In this document: positions 45,368-54,632 of the stretch, one piece after another
Layout: every line of letters starts with the position of its first letter
Position numbering within the stretch: position 1 is the first letter of the stretch
Assembly: GCF_000154985.1 (NCBI RefSeq)
Contig: NZ_DS572694.1
Span: 360,587-424,586, forward strand
Length of the DNA: 64,000 nt
Origin: Streptococcus infantarius subsp. infantarius ATCC BAA-102
Lineage (GTDB): Bacteria > Bacillota > Bacilli > Lactobacillales > Streptococcaceae
Direction: 5' to 3'
Program-made: the position numbers and the translations under genes
The notes under the pieces: model-generated
What the model was told of the DNA's origin: nothing
What the model saw: the letters and a program-made list of their open reading frames with translations, nothing else
The model's database searches: none

Positions 45368-48113
45368 GTGTCATCTCCTTATAACGTTTGAGAAGGTGGC
45401 TAAGTCTTTCTTCATCAGAGTTGAAAGTTGTATCTTTATAAGCACGTTCGACAATTTCATCAAGTTTTTTATGAGCGTCACGTAAGCTATCTGGCATCGT
45501 ACCTTTGTGGTAAAGCTCAGCTAAGGTACCACCTAACTCCTCACGTAAATCTAATATCTCAAAGACTTGCTCTTCAATCATATTTTTACGTCTTGTCGAT
45601 AACTCCGGAACAGGGAAAGTATTGTAGACAAGCCCTGCAGAATAGCGATAACGAGTTTCAAGCCTACCACCAACAGCTCTCAGCCAAACCATGTGCATGC
45701 GAGATTCAAGCAAACCTAAAAGCCAGATGGGAGCATTGTAAATAACATATGCAGAATTTGAAATAATAGTATCTTCACCAACAAATCCCATTGGCACGTA
45801 ATCACGATTCTCAGAAGATGTACCAGGAACAAGGATTTGCAAGAACTCATCTTCACCAGAAGCTTTAAAAGTGGCGTAAGCCTCGTCGTAACGATTACGT
45901 TCAACAAAAGCATATGGATACTCTGCAGCCCTTTGCGTATCAGCTTTTTTACTAGCTAACCTCATAACTTTTACAGCTTCAACCCTTTTTTTAATCTCTG
46001 GTAAATGTTCAACAGCACAATAATCAGTTTTATCTAGCCAGAAAACATAACGTGATTTTCCATTAATAAACTCTTCACTGCCAATATAAGTCCTAATATA
46101 GTTTTGAAGTTCGGAATAATTTGCACACAAACTTCTCTTTTCCTCTAATGTATCAATAATTAGATGACCGCCATCTCGTGGCATATTCCCAAAGACCATC
46201 TTAGGAAGTCCATTTAATGGTTGTCGTTTTTTCTCTACAATAATATTTTCACCACTTGCTAAGTATGCATTAATATTATTAACAGTTAGTCTAGCTAGAT
46301 TCTTATCAAAAATATACTTATCAGATTTACTATTGTCTTCATTTGCTAATCCTACAATGGCAACCGTAACTCCTGCATTATTAGCAGCACTATTTCCCCA
46401 TTTAAAGGATGTATAAGCAAAATCAATAGTTGCCTTAGTCAGTAATTCTTTCCAGATATAAGAAACTTGTTCTCCTTGAAAAATAGAGTTAGTCGTTACA
46501 AAAGCCAGTTTACTGCTTGCAGAATTAATAAAATCAACACCTTTGAAGAACCAACCAGCTATATAATCCATTAATTTATATTTGAAAGGTTCTCCAATCG
46601 CTCCTTTCAAATCTTCCTTTTGTTCTTTATTTTGCAGTTTTGCTCCAATATAAGGTGGATTTCCAATGAGATAAATCTCATCGTCGCTTTGATGTGGTAA
46701 AATTTCATTCCAATCTAAGCGCAAAGCATTTCCTTGTGTGATATTTCCCGCATCACGTAAAGGAAGAAAAGCAGATTTTAAATTAATTTCATTTTCCGCT
46801 TCTAAATTCATCTGATATTCAGCAATCCATAAAGATAATCGAGCCACTTCATGAGCAAAATCATCTAACTCAATTCCATAAAATTGATTCAGACTTATTT
46901 TAGAGGTTTCAAAGAAATCAATTGTTCCATCTTGTCTCAACTCACGAAGTGATTTTAGAATTTTAACCTCTAAACGTCGAATTTCTTTATAAGTGATGAT
47001 AAGAAAGTTTCCAGAACCACAAGCTGGATCAAGGAATTTGATATTAGAGATTCTATCCAAAAGACTTTCAAGTTCACGAATGAAAGTATTACGATTTTCA
47101 CATCTAGTCTTATCGGTAATATCCTTGTCTTCGTTTTCATTGATTTTATCAACAAGATTTTGATAACTTGCTGTTAAATCGTCAAGAAATAAAGGTTTAA
47201 TGACCTTCATTATATTTTCAACACTAGTGTAGTGCATACCAGAAACAGAACGTTGTTCCTTACTAGCCACAGTCTGAATCATGGCTCCTAAAATATCAGG
47301 ATTGATTTCATTCCAATTCAGCAACTCACCTGCTTCAATAATCAGCTTTCTTGTTTTTCTATCAAATACAAGCGCCGTATGAGCTTTTGTGAAAAGTTTA
47401 CCATTAACATATGGAAATTCTTGAAGCCATTTTTCCTGACTAGAACGATTAGCAACATCCAAACTTGCAAAAATCTTATTAATCAAATTATCTAAGTCTG
47501 AGCCATCTTCAGCTGAACGAGTCTTGATAGCATTTGTAAAAATACCTTTGGGCATAATCTCTGTATCTTCCGCAAAAAGAAGGAAGAGTAACCGAATCAA
47601 GAACAGATTAAACTCTTTTTCCTCTGTTGTCTGATCAGAAAACTGATTAATCTGACGAAGTTCATCATATAGACGCGTGAATCGTGCAGCAGCTTTTATA
47701 TCAGCCGGATTTTCTTTGGCATAATCTACCTTCTCAACACCATTCCATGGTAAAAAGAAGTCAACATAAGCAGGCAAGTCTTTTAAAGAAATATTCAATG
47801 TATCAGCCGTTTGAATATCTTTGGCAGCAAGCTCCTCAAAATCAGTCGCAATTAAAATACGAGGTTTAGATTTCTTACTAGATAAAGCTTTTTCCATTTC
47901 AGCTACTTTTGCTACTACAGACTGTCCTTGACCAATAACTTCAAATAAGGCTTTATTTTTCACTTCATTTCCATTATTCTTACGTAGTCTTGTTAAAGTT
48001 GCTTTAGGAAAATCATACAGCCCCAGAAAATCATAGAAAAAGCCAGATTCATCTAAGTTTTCTAATAGCTCTTTTGTTTTATCCTCAATAGAAACAATAT
48101 CTAACTTAGCCAT
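45360..48113 (-). CDS. MmeI-like class I DNA N6-adenine methyltransferase
   Basis: A 917-residue DNA methyltransferase. Residues 1-150 correspond to the MmeI-type N-terminal region, but I see no clear PD-ExK nuclease motif there. A helical spacer follows; SAM motif I is FLDPACGSGNFLII (about 359-372) and catalytic motif IV is GNPPYIGAK (about 483-491), typical of gamma-class adenine enzymes. The C-terminal 350 residues should hold target recognition. It is the first gene of methyltransferase-helicase-small protein. It is probably the modification subunit of a multi-gene restriction system whose nuclease is supplied separately. Confidence 0.88.
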   Translation of the reverse strand: MAKLDIVSIEDKTKELLENLDESGFFYDFLGLYDFPKATLTRLRKNNGNEVKNKALFEVIGQGQSVVAKVAEMEKALSSKKSKPRILIATDFEELAAKDIQTADTLNISLKDLPAYVDFFLPWNGVEKVDYAKENPADIKAAARFTRLYDELRQINQFSDQTTEEKEFNLFLIRLLFLLFAEDTEIMPKGIFTNAIKTRSAEDGSDLDNLINKIFASLDVANRSSQEKWLQEFPYVNGKLFTKAHTALVFDRKTRKLIIEAGELLNWNEINPDILGAMIQTVASKEQRSVSGMHYTSVENIMKVIKPLFLDDLTASYQNLVDKINENEDKDITDKTRCENRNTFIRELESLLDRISNIKFLDPACGSGNFLIITYKEIRRLEVKILKSLRELRQDGTIDFFETSKISLNQFYGIELDDFAHEVARLSLWIAEYQMNLEAENEINLKSAFLPLRDAGNITQGNALRLDWNEILPHQSDDEIYLIGNPPYIGAKLQNKEQKEDLKGAIGEPFKYKLMDYIAGWFFKGVDFINSASSKLAFVTTNSIFQGEQVSYIWKELLTKATIDFAYTSFKWGNSAANNAGVTVAIVGLANEDNSKSDKYIFDKNLARLTVNNINAYLASGENIIVEKKRQPLNGLPKMVFGNMPRDGGHLIIDTLEEKRSLCANYSELQNYIRTYIGSEEFINGKSRYVFWLDKTDYCAVEHLPEIKKRVEAVKVMRLASKKADTQRAAEYPYAFVERNRYDEAYATFKASGEDEFLQILVPGTSSENRDYVPMGFVGEDTIISNSAYVIYNAPIWLLGLLESRMHMVWLRAVGGRLETRYRYSAGLVYNTFPVPELSTRRKNMIEEQVFEILDLREELGGTLAELYHKGTMPDSLRDAHKKLDEIVERAYKDTTFNSDEERLSHLLKRYKEMTHE

Positions 48114-48384
48114 GATTCACCTCACAATTTAGAAGTGAACAACGCAAAAAGCCTGCCATTTTTTCTGACAGGTTAATTTTTATATTTAGTTTACTTTTTA
48201 TTACATTATGCGTAGCATTGATATATATATATATATACAGCCGCAAGGGTTTTCGCCATTTTTGAAGCTCCTTAAAACTTTTAATTTATTATTATTTTAC
48301 CGCATTTTATAAAAATTGTCTGCGTAAATTAAAAAAGAAGGTGATACTATTATTTCAATAGATAACCTTCTTTTTATTTCTCCC
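48114..48384. other. Promoter/leader region of the methyltransferase operon with an AT dinucleotide tract
   Basis: This gap holds an (AT)n tract of 17 bases at 48221-48237. Closer to the gene is a hairpin (about 48154-48174) followed on minus by TTTTTGCG, resembling an attenuator in the operon leader. At the far end is the terminator of the gene at 48385. The exact promoter is not clear; TTGCGG and the AT tract at about 48245-48221 are one option. Confidence 0.5.
48333..48375. terminator. Terminator after the methyltransferase gene at 48385
   Basis: A long dyad, with AAAGAAGGT pairing to ACCTTCTTT plus an inner ATACTATT/AATAG part, flanked by A and T runs, so it can work in both directions. 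Confidence 0.8.
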
Positions 48385-49122
48385 CTACTTCTGGCACACA
48401 AAGAACCAGCGTTCTGATTTTTTGCGTGGCTTTTTATCTTCGAAATCAGCGTAGAGTTTAAATGATTTGAAGCCTGCTTGTTCCAAGAGGATGTCGTAAG
48501 TCAAGACTTCGTAAGTGCGTTCTTCGTGGACTTCGTCGTAGCGTGTGAAGCGCCCGTCTTCGTCTTGCAAGAAGAAAGTTAATTCGTGGATAACTGAGTG
48601 TGGTGCGTCATCCGCGTAAGTATCCCAGACCATAGCAAATTCTTCCGCATTTTCGTGGTAAGAATAGCCAGGAAAGACAGTATCAGTTTTATAAGTTGAG
48701 TGTACGTCAAAGATGAAGACACCGCCGTCATTTAAGCTGTCGTAAACTTGTTTGAAGACATCACCGACTTCAACTTCATCAGCCATATAACAGATAGAAT
48801 CTGAATAGCATGTCACCAAGTCATATTTACCAGCTTGCGACAAATCAAGCATGTTACCTTGTTTGAATTCAATGTCTTCTCCAGCTACTTTAGCGCGTTT
48901 TCGAGCAATTTCAAGCATATCTTCACTCAAATCTAGCCCTGTCACATCAAAACCAGCTTTAGCAAAGCGTACTGACTGAATCCCAGTTCCGCAGGCTAAT
49001 TCCAAGAGTTTTTTCTTATCTTTTGGAAAATGGCGAAGCGAAAAATCAGTCCATTTATCATAAAGGCTGTCATCCATGATGGCATCGTAAACTGATGCGA
49101 ATTTTTCGTAGTTTTTGTTCAT
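48385..49122 (-). CDS. Class I SAM-dependent methyltransferase (YqeM-like)
   Basis: A 245-residue methyltransferase with a glycine-rich SAM site LLELACGTGIQSVRFA (about 39-54), then DLSEDMLEIARKRA and FDVHSTYKT. It is related to YqeM of Bacillus, which follows the same yqe genes. The acceptor is unknown. Start ATG 49122; 60 bases separate it from rsfS. It ends the yqe-nadD block. Confidence 0.87.
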   Translation of the reverse strand: MNKNYEKFASVYDAIMDDSLYDKWTDFSLRHFPKDKKKLLELACGTGIQSVRFAKAGFDVTGLDLSEDMLEIARKRAKVAGEDIEFKQGNMLDLSQAGKYDLVTCYSDSICYMADEVEVGDVFKQVYDSLNDGGVFIFDVHSTYKTDTVFPGYSYHENAEEFAMVWDTYADDAPHSVIHELTFFLQDEDGRFTRYDEVHEERTYEVLTYDILLEQAGFKSFKLYADFEDKKPRKKSERWFFVCQK

Positions 49123-49182
49123 TTTCGTTTCTCTTCAAGTTTCAAAAACCTTGCCAAATGGCAAGGCAAGGTAAGATTGTCC

Positions 49183-49536
49183 TTAAACAAGGTATTCTGA
49201 CACATCGACCATTGGTGCTTCATGCCACAATTTTTCGATATTGTAGTGTTCGCGTTCGTCTTCTGAGAAGATGTGAACAACAACATCGTTAAGGTCAAGT
49301 AGTACCCAACCAGTACGGCTATCACCTTCAGCATGGCTAGCGTCGCCACCAGCTTCTTTAACTTTTTCACGGATATTTTCTGCAATAGCGTCCAATTGAC
49401 GAGTGTTCATAGCGCTAACGACCACAAAGTAGTCAGTTGCACTAGTCAATCCGTAAAGGTCCAAAACGACCATATCTTCTGCACGTTTTTCATCAGCTGC
49501 TTTAACAACAACAGCTAAAAGTTCTTCTTTAGTCAA
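49183..49536 (-). CDS. rsfS: Ribosomal silencing factor RsfS
   Basis: A 117-residue DUF143 protein that binds uL14 on the 50S subunit and blocks subunit joining when nutrients are short. Landmarks are [31 protein letters not shown] and the [17 protein letters not shown] block. Length is normal. It lies between yqeK and the methyltransferase, the standard order. Confidence 0.96.
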   Translation of the reverse strand: MTKEELLAVVVKAADEKRAEDMVVLDLYGLTSATDYFVVVSAMNTRQLDAIAENIREKVKEAGGDASHAEGDSRTGWVLLDLNDVVVHIFSEDEREHYNIEKLWHEAPMVDVSEYLV

Positions 49537-49596
49537 TATAAATCCTCTTTCAATCTTATAACTATCCGACTTACCAATGTCAGATGATTCTTCAAA

Positions 49597-50190
49597 CTAG
49601 TCTTTCAAATAACCGACATACGCGTTATAGGTTTCAATGGTTTGTGGGAAGATTGGAAAGGCTTGGTGTGCAAGGTGCTCAACGGTATGAACCGTTTCAT
49701 AAGCCACTGCCTTATCAAGCGATTCTTTAGCAATCACACGCGCTTCTTCCACCAATGGAAAACGGCGACCTGGCTCAATGTAATCAGCGACATAGATAAT
49801 CTTATCAAGCAATGACATGGCTCCAGAGCCAACAGTATGCGTCTCAATGCTACGCAAGATTTCCTTATCTGTCACACCCAAGTCTTCTTGAATCTTGTAA
49901 GTACCAACCATGCCATGCCAGACATTGTTGCCCCATTTTTTGAGTTCTGGGTCAAGATTATACTTGTCAATCAAGTCTAAAAATTCTTGATCAGAAAATT
50001 CCTTGGCATAATCATGAATCAAACCAGCTAGTCCAGCTTTTTCAGTGTCATAGCCATAACGCTCGGCTAGTTCAATCGCTGATTTTTCCACACCAAGGAC
50101 GTGTTTAAAACGTTTCTCGCTCATGGCTGATGCAACTTTTTCTAAAAGCTCAGCACGTTCGATTCCCGCTGTGTATGTCTCATAGGTCAC
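49597..50190 (-). CDS. yqeK: HD-domain hydrolase YqeK (diadenosine tetraphosphatase)
   Basis: A 197-residue HD enzyme; family members symmetrically hydrolyse Ap4A. Metal ligands are visible in [22 protein letters not shown] (HD), NNVWHGMVG and [14 protein letters not shown] choose GTG 50190 as start (GAAGG eight bases upstream); homologues begin with the same MTYxxY pattern. It overlaps the end of nadD by 11 bases. Confidence 0.94.
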   Translation of the reverse strand: MTYETYTAGIERAELLEKVASAMSEKRFKHVLGVEKSAIELAERYGYDTEKAGLAGLIHDYAKEFSDQEFLDLIDKYNLDPELKKWGNNVWHGMVGTYKIQEDLGVTDKEILRSIETHTVGSGAMSLLDKIIYVADYIEPGRRFPLVEEARVIAKESLDKAVAYETVHTVEHLAHQAFPIFPQTIETYNAYVGYLKD

Positions 50191-50818
50191 GGTAAAGACC
50201 TTCTTTCTCAATGTAGTCGATAACAGCTGGTGGTGTCAAAAAGTTTGGTCGACAACCAATTTCAAAATGATGACGAACTAAACTTGATGAGATGTCCATC
50301 ATTGGCACATCTACCCAAATGACAGGATATGATGTTCCTGCTTTGTATTTAGGACGTTGCACACCAACGAATTGAACCATTTTAATCAATTCATCAATCT
50401 TATACCATTTTGGAAGGTAATCAACCATATCAGCACCGATAATGAAATAATAATCCACATCTGGATTTTTTTCGATTAAAAGTTTCATGGTATCGTAAGT
50501 GTAGCTGATACCTTTACGCTCTAATTCGATTGTTTCAATATCCAGACCTTCAACACCCTCAATTGCTAACTCAAGCATTTTCAAGCGGTGTTTTTCATCA
50601 ATCGTTTCTTTTTTATCAAGATGTGGTGGCTCATATTCGGGCATAAGAAGAACTTTGTCCAAACACAATTGTTGGCGAACTTGATCAGCAACCACGAGAT
50701 GAGCATTGTGGACAGGGTTAAAATTTCCGCCCAAAATACCAATTTGCTTACGATTTTTATCTTTTTCTTTTTTCTCCAGTTCCACTTTGGTAAATGGAGT
50801 AACTAATTCTAATGCCAT
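50180..50818 (-). CDS. nadD: Nicotinate-nucleotide adenylyltransferase NadD
   Basis: A 212-residue enzyme that adenylates nicotinate mononucleotide on the way to NAD. The nucleotidyltransferase HxGH-type motif is [16 protein letters not shown] (about 29-44), and the second signature [10 protein letters not shown] (ISxTxxR type) is near the end. It carries a slightly long N-terminus as in other streptococci. It overlaps yqeK. pncA in this window provides nicotinate, the step before this branch. Confidence 0.96.
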   Translation of the reverse strand: MALELVTPFTKVELEKKEKDKNRKQIGILGGNFNPVHNAHLVVADQVRQQLCLDKVLLMPEYEPPHLDKKETIDEKHRLKMLELAIEGVEGLDIETIELERKGISYTYDTMKLLIEKNPDVDYYFIIGADMVDYLPKWYKIDELIKMVQFVGVQRPKYKAGTSYPVIWVDVPMMDISSSLVRHHFEIGCRPNFLTPPAVIDYIEKEGLYRDL

Positions 50819-50884
50819 ACGACTACCTCCTATCTAGGTATTACATACCAAGCTCATTCAACTACATTGCCCGTTAAAAACAGA

Positions 50885-51199
50885 CTATCTATTAAGTTCT
50901 TTTACTTTTGGTGAGATTTTACGGTTTTGTTTTTTAGATGATTCTTTGTAAAGAATAATGATACGACCGATTTTTAGTACTGTATCACAACCAATCTCAT
51001 CTTCTAAGATTTCAGCCACTTCATGGATGTCTTCATCAGTATTTTGAAGAAGAGTGACTTTAATTAATTCACGCGCATCCAATGCATTGCGGACGCTTGT
51101 TTTAATTTGGTCGTTAAGACCGTTTTTCCCAATTTGTACAATTGGTTTCATTGAGTGTGCTTGTGATTTCAAAAAAGCACGTTGTTTTGATGTTAACAT
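50885..51199 (-). CDS. yhbY: CRM-domain ribosome assembly RNA-binding protein YhbY
   Basis: A 104-residue CRM protein that binds pre-50S particles. The family block LTSKQRAFLKSQAHSMKPIV, the GxxG-type loop in QIGKNGLN and LLQNTDEDIHE are present. I start at ATG 51199, where homologues start; the open frame continues 13 codons further upstream without a ribosome site. It lies between yqeH and nadD. Confidence 0.93.
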   Translation of the reverse strand: MLTSKQRAFLKSQAHSMKPIVQIGKNGLNDQIKTSVRNALDARELIKVTLLQNTDEDIHEVAEILEDEIGCDTVLKIGRIIILYKESSKKQNRKISPKVKELNR

Positions 51200-51313
51200 A
51201 TCTATAACTCTGAGGGCATTATCAAAAGCAGATGTCACTAGATAGTCATCTGATTGCTAGCCCAGGCTCAAATCAAGTAAAATTGACTTGAACTTCCTTT
51301 CTTTTTATTTTCC

Positions 51314-52432
51314 TTAAATCAACGCTTTACGAAGAAGAACAGCTACACCTTCTGGTGCCCAAGCTGCAATCTTCACAGGTTTATCTTGTGAGGCTTTAAT
51401 ACGAATCCAACCAAGTCCTGAATAAACCACATCCATTTTATCTTTGATGGTAAATTCATGACAGACCAATTTTGGAAACTCAGCCAATTCTTTGTCACTT
51501 GGTGGTATCAAAAGACTACCAACGTGTTTGTCGTAAAAGGCATCGGCACCAGCTAATTTAGTACGGTGTAATTTCAAATTATTATCAAAATAAGCTGTGA
51601 AACCTTGTTTATCACCTGAGATAAAATCAAATCGACCCAAACCAGCCAAGAACAAAGTTTGTTCTGGATTAAGTTGGTAAGTTTTTGGTTTGATTTCTTT
51701 TTTCGGGCTGATGTATTTTAGATTCTTGTCGCCAAGGTAGTGCGCCATTTGATGACGGTGAATGATACCTGGTGTGTCAAAAATGTAAGAACCATCATCA
51801 AGTGGAATTTCAATTTTATCAAGCGTTGTTCCAGGGAAACGAGACGTTGTGATAATGTCTTTTTCTCCTGTGATTTCTTTGATAATAGCATTAATCAGTG
51901 TTGATTTACCAACGTTTGTAACACCAACGACGTAGACATCACGACCTTTGCGCAATTTTTCAATTTTTTCAATCAAGTCTTTAATGGCTTGATGATTTTG
52001 CGCACTAGTCAAGATAACATCGACTGGACGAAGACCTTCTTCGTGGGCACGCTCAGTCAACCATTGAGTGACTTTACCTGTCTTAACAGATTTTGGCAAA
52101 ATGTCTTTTTTATTTCCGACAAGAAGAACATCATTGCCAGATACAAAACGTGACAAACCTGGGATAACTGACCCATTAAAATCAAAAATATCCACAACGT
52201 TAACTACAAGTGCATCACTATCCCCAACTTCGTGAAGAAGTTTCAAGAATTCGTCATCAGTAATGTGCACGTCAGTGATTTCATTGTAGTGACGTAATCT
52301 AAAACATCTTTGACAATACAATTCACCTGTCTCTAAGCCCTTTTCAAGAGCTGCTTTCGGTGTGTATCCTGCTTGTTCTTTATCTTCTGTTTGAATTTTG
52401 GCTCCACAGCCAATACATAATAATTCTTCCAT
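51314..52432 (-). CDS. yqeH: Ribosome biogenesis GTPase YqeH
   Basis: A 372-residue circularly permuted GTPase needed for 30S assembly. An N-terminal zinc finger (CIGCG at 6-10 and YCQRCFRLRHY) precedes the permuted G domain: G4 NKKD, G1 GVTNVGKSTLIN, G3 DTPGI. Length is usual. Its ATG overlaps the yqeG stop by one base (TAATG), so translation is coupled. Confidence 0.96.
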   Translation of the reverse strand: MEELLCIGCGAKIQTEDKEQAGYTPKAALEKGLETGELYCQRCFRLRHYNEITDVHITDDEFLKLLHEVGDSDALVVNVVDIFDFNGSVIPGLSRFVSGNDVLLVGNKKDILPKSVKTGKVTQWLTERAHEEGLRPVDVILTSAQNHQAIKDLIEKIEKLRKGRDVYVVGVTNVGKSTLINAIIKEITGEKDIITTSRFPGTTLDKIEIPLDDGSYIFDTPGIIHRHQMAHYLGDKNLKYISPKKEIKPKTYQLNPEQTLFLAGLGRFDFISGDKQGFTAYFDNNLKLHRTKLAGADAFYDKHVGSLLIPPSDKELAEFPKLVCHEFTIKDKMDVVYSGLGWIRIKASQDKPVKIAAWAPEGVAVLLRKALI

Positions 52433-52959
52433 TAAATTCCTTTTTGATATTGGGTTTTTCCGTATTTTTCTTCAAGTTTAGCCCAAACACGACGTTCACG
52501 CCAACGATTAATTCTAGTATTCCAAGCATCAGATTTAACCAAAGGTTTCACCAAAACAGATTGAATCTTTGCACGATGCGCCGCACGAATATCTGTCATC
52601 AACTGGTCACCAACCATGATAACTTCATCACGGTCAAATCCATAACGCTTGATGGCTTTATTAATACCACGTGTGAAAGGTTTCATTGAACGGCTAACAA
52701 AGTCCACACCAAAGCGTGATACCGCACGATCAACACGTGAATAACTGTTATTTGATACGACAACCACAGAAATATCAGCCATGGTCATTTCATCCAACCA
52801 TGCCCTAACTTCTGGTGTTCCATCTGGGTTATTCCATGCAATTAGTGTATTATCTAAGTCAACTAAAACGGCATGAATCCCATGTCGCAACAAATCATCT
52901 GCTTTTAAATCATAAACTGCCTCAACCACGAAGGTCGGCCTATAATCGTCTATACTCAA
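52432..52959 (-). CDS. yqeG: YqeG family HAD-type phosphatase
   Basis: A 175-residue HAD (subfamily IIIA) phosphatase. The nucleophile motif is VLVDLDNTLIAW, motif II VVVSNN, and motif III-IV are KPFTRGINKA and MVGDQLMTDIRAA. The substrate is unknown. Start choice: TTG 52959 four bases after GGAGAG gives the MSIDDYRP beginning of homologues; an in-frame TTG four codons earlier is the alternative. It heads the yqeG-yqeH pair. Confidence 0.9.
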   Translation of the reverse strand: MSIDDYRPTFVVEAVYDLKADDLLRHGIHAVLVDLDNTLIAWNNPDGTPEVRAWLDEMTMADISVVVVSNNSYSRVDRAVSRFGVDFVSRSMKPFTRGINKAIKRYGFDRDEVIMVGDQLMTDIRAAHRAKIQSVLVKPLVKSDAWNTRINRWRERRVWAKLEEKYGKTQYQKGI

Positions 52960-53054
52960 ATTACTCTCCAAAAAAATATATTTTACTATTTATTTTAACA
53001 TATTTGCCAAAATATGGCGAATTGAAAAATGCTTCTATATTAGGATTTTTTCAC

Positions 53055-53090
53055 TAAAAAGCTGGGATAATCCTTTCTACCCCAGCTTCA
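53055..53090 (-). terminator. Terminator after the DUF4230 gene
   Basis: An 8-bp perfect stem (53058-53065 with 53080-53087), then TTTAG on minus. Confidence 0.75.
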
Positions 53091-53098
53091 TAGATGTC

Positions 53099-53809
53099 TT
53101 ATTCTTTCGGGTCAATATTTTCAAATTTCAAATCTGAAACATTGACTTTAACACTAATTTTATCGTTAGATTTGAGATTCAGTAATTGTTCCAAATCCTG
53201 ACTAATGTATTTGGCTACCTTTTTCTGATATTTTTCTTGCTTCATAACGTCATTACTTGTTTCATAGATAGCAGTTTGGCTTTTCTTATCCAAAAATTCC
53301 ATTGCTTTTTTATCCGAAGTAACAACATCAACTGCTTTATCAACAATTCCAGAAGAAGCTTTTAAAATCTCAAGTTCTCCTTCTTTTTGTGAATCCACTT
53401 TTACAGTTAAAGGATTTTTGAACGTCAAAACATTATTTTTGATGTCAATATCGTTTTTAGAGATATCTGCCAATTCTAGCTTAAATTCTGTTTTTACAGG
53501 AATTTTCACTTCCAGTTTACGACTAACAATCAAATCAGCAATTGTCTTTGTCCAATCTGGCCAATCTTTTGTTGTATTTGAATTAAATCTTTGAGTTTGC
53601 GTAGTCTCTGCTGCTGCCTCAGCCACAAGTAATTCATTTTTCTTTGAGAAACGTTCGACAACATGTTCATATTTAGCTTCTGTATCACCTTCAAAGATTT
53701 TTTAAAACCAATTGTTACCTTTCAAATAAAAGACAACAGCTGCAATGACAGCAAGGATAACTAAAATTCTAGCAATTTCTTTTCCTAAAGCTTTTCCGAT
53801 ACTCTTCAT
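53099..53809 (-). pseudogene. DUF4230 membrane-anchored protein with an in-frame stop
   Basis: From ATG 53809 (GGAGG upstream) the frame encodes a membrane anchor (ARILVILAVIAAVVFYLKG) and then a TAA at 53702-53704, codon 36. The same frame then continues without a break to 53099, giving a product of about 236 residues of the DUF4230 type: an exported, strand-rich domain (LEVKIPVKTEFKLELADISK). A single change such as CAA to TAA explains it. A shorter product could restart downstream but would lack the anchor. Function of the family is unknown. Confidence 0.8.
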
Positions 53810-53887
53810 AATTATTTTCCTCCATTTTTAACAAATTTCATTATAAATATCGCAATAAAGCTTGTCAATGACTTTCTCAAAATCTGT

Positions 53888-53922
53888 CAAAAAAAAAGAG
53901 GTGAGACGAACCCGCTCAACCT
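53888..53922 (-). terminator. Terminator after the MFS fragment
   Basis: An 8-bp stem with one bulge, followed on minus by eight T. Confidence 0.8.
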
Positions 53923-53937
53923 CATATTTGATAATAT

Positions 53938-54621
53938 CTAAGCTTCTTTTTGTTTACCATCAACAACTCGTAACAAAATGATAAGTTGGATAACAGCTAA
54001 AATTAATAAGACGATAAAGGCGTTACGTGACCCTTTAGCAGTTGCTGCAGAGAAACTAATGGCAGAGTTTGTTTGACTTAAAGCGACAATTAATGAAGCA
54101 ATCGTTGTTCCAACGGCGCCTGCAAATTGTTGCAAAGTATTAAAAAATGCATTGGCATCTGCTCGTTCTTCAAGAGTGACTTGCTTTTGACCATTAGTCA
54201 TAATATTACCAAAAGCAATTCCAGTCCCTGCCATTGAGATAATGTAGAAAATCATCAGCCAAGTATTTGACAAATGACGGCCAAATACACTAAAAAGATA
54301 AAGAGCAAGAACAAGCATACTTACTCCAAAGATAATCGGTTTTTTCGCTCCTAAGCGGTCTAAAATTCGACCGCTAAATGGTGCAAAGCAGGCACCAATA
54401 ATTGCTCCTGGAAAGACTAAAAGACCTGCGACAGTTGAACTTGAATGATTTACTAGCTGAATGTAATTCAGGATAATAAAGGACATTCCTAGATTGACAA
54501 TTTGAAACAGGAAGAAAGCAATAACATGTCCAGTAAATTTACCATTTTTAAGAATAGATAAGTTAACAATTGGCTGTTCTAGAATTGAAAACAAAAAAAC
54601 ACGGCAAATAACTATCACCAT
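53938..54621 (-). pseudogene. C-terminal half of an MFS drug-efflux pump (DHA2 type)
   Basis: A 227-residue stretch with about five membrane segments that corresponds to the second half of a 14-segment EmrB/QacA-type permease (motif FSGRILDRLGAKKPIIFGV and MTNGQKQVTLEERADANAFF). The N-terminal half, with the substrate and proton motifs, is missing; the fragment begins directly after the stop of the DMT gene, without a ribosome site. A deletion or recombination at the 3' end of that gene is the simplest reading. Likely non-functional. Confidence 0.75.
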
Positions 54622-54632
54622 GTTTTTAAGTA

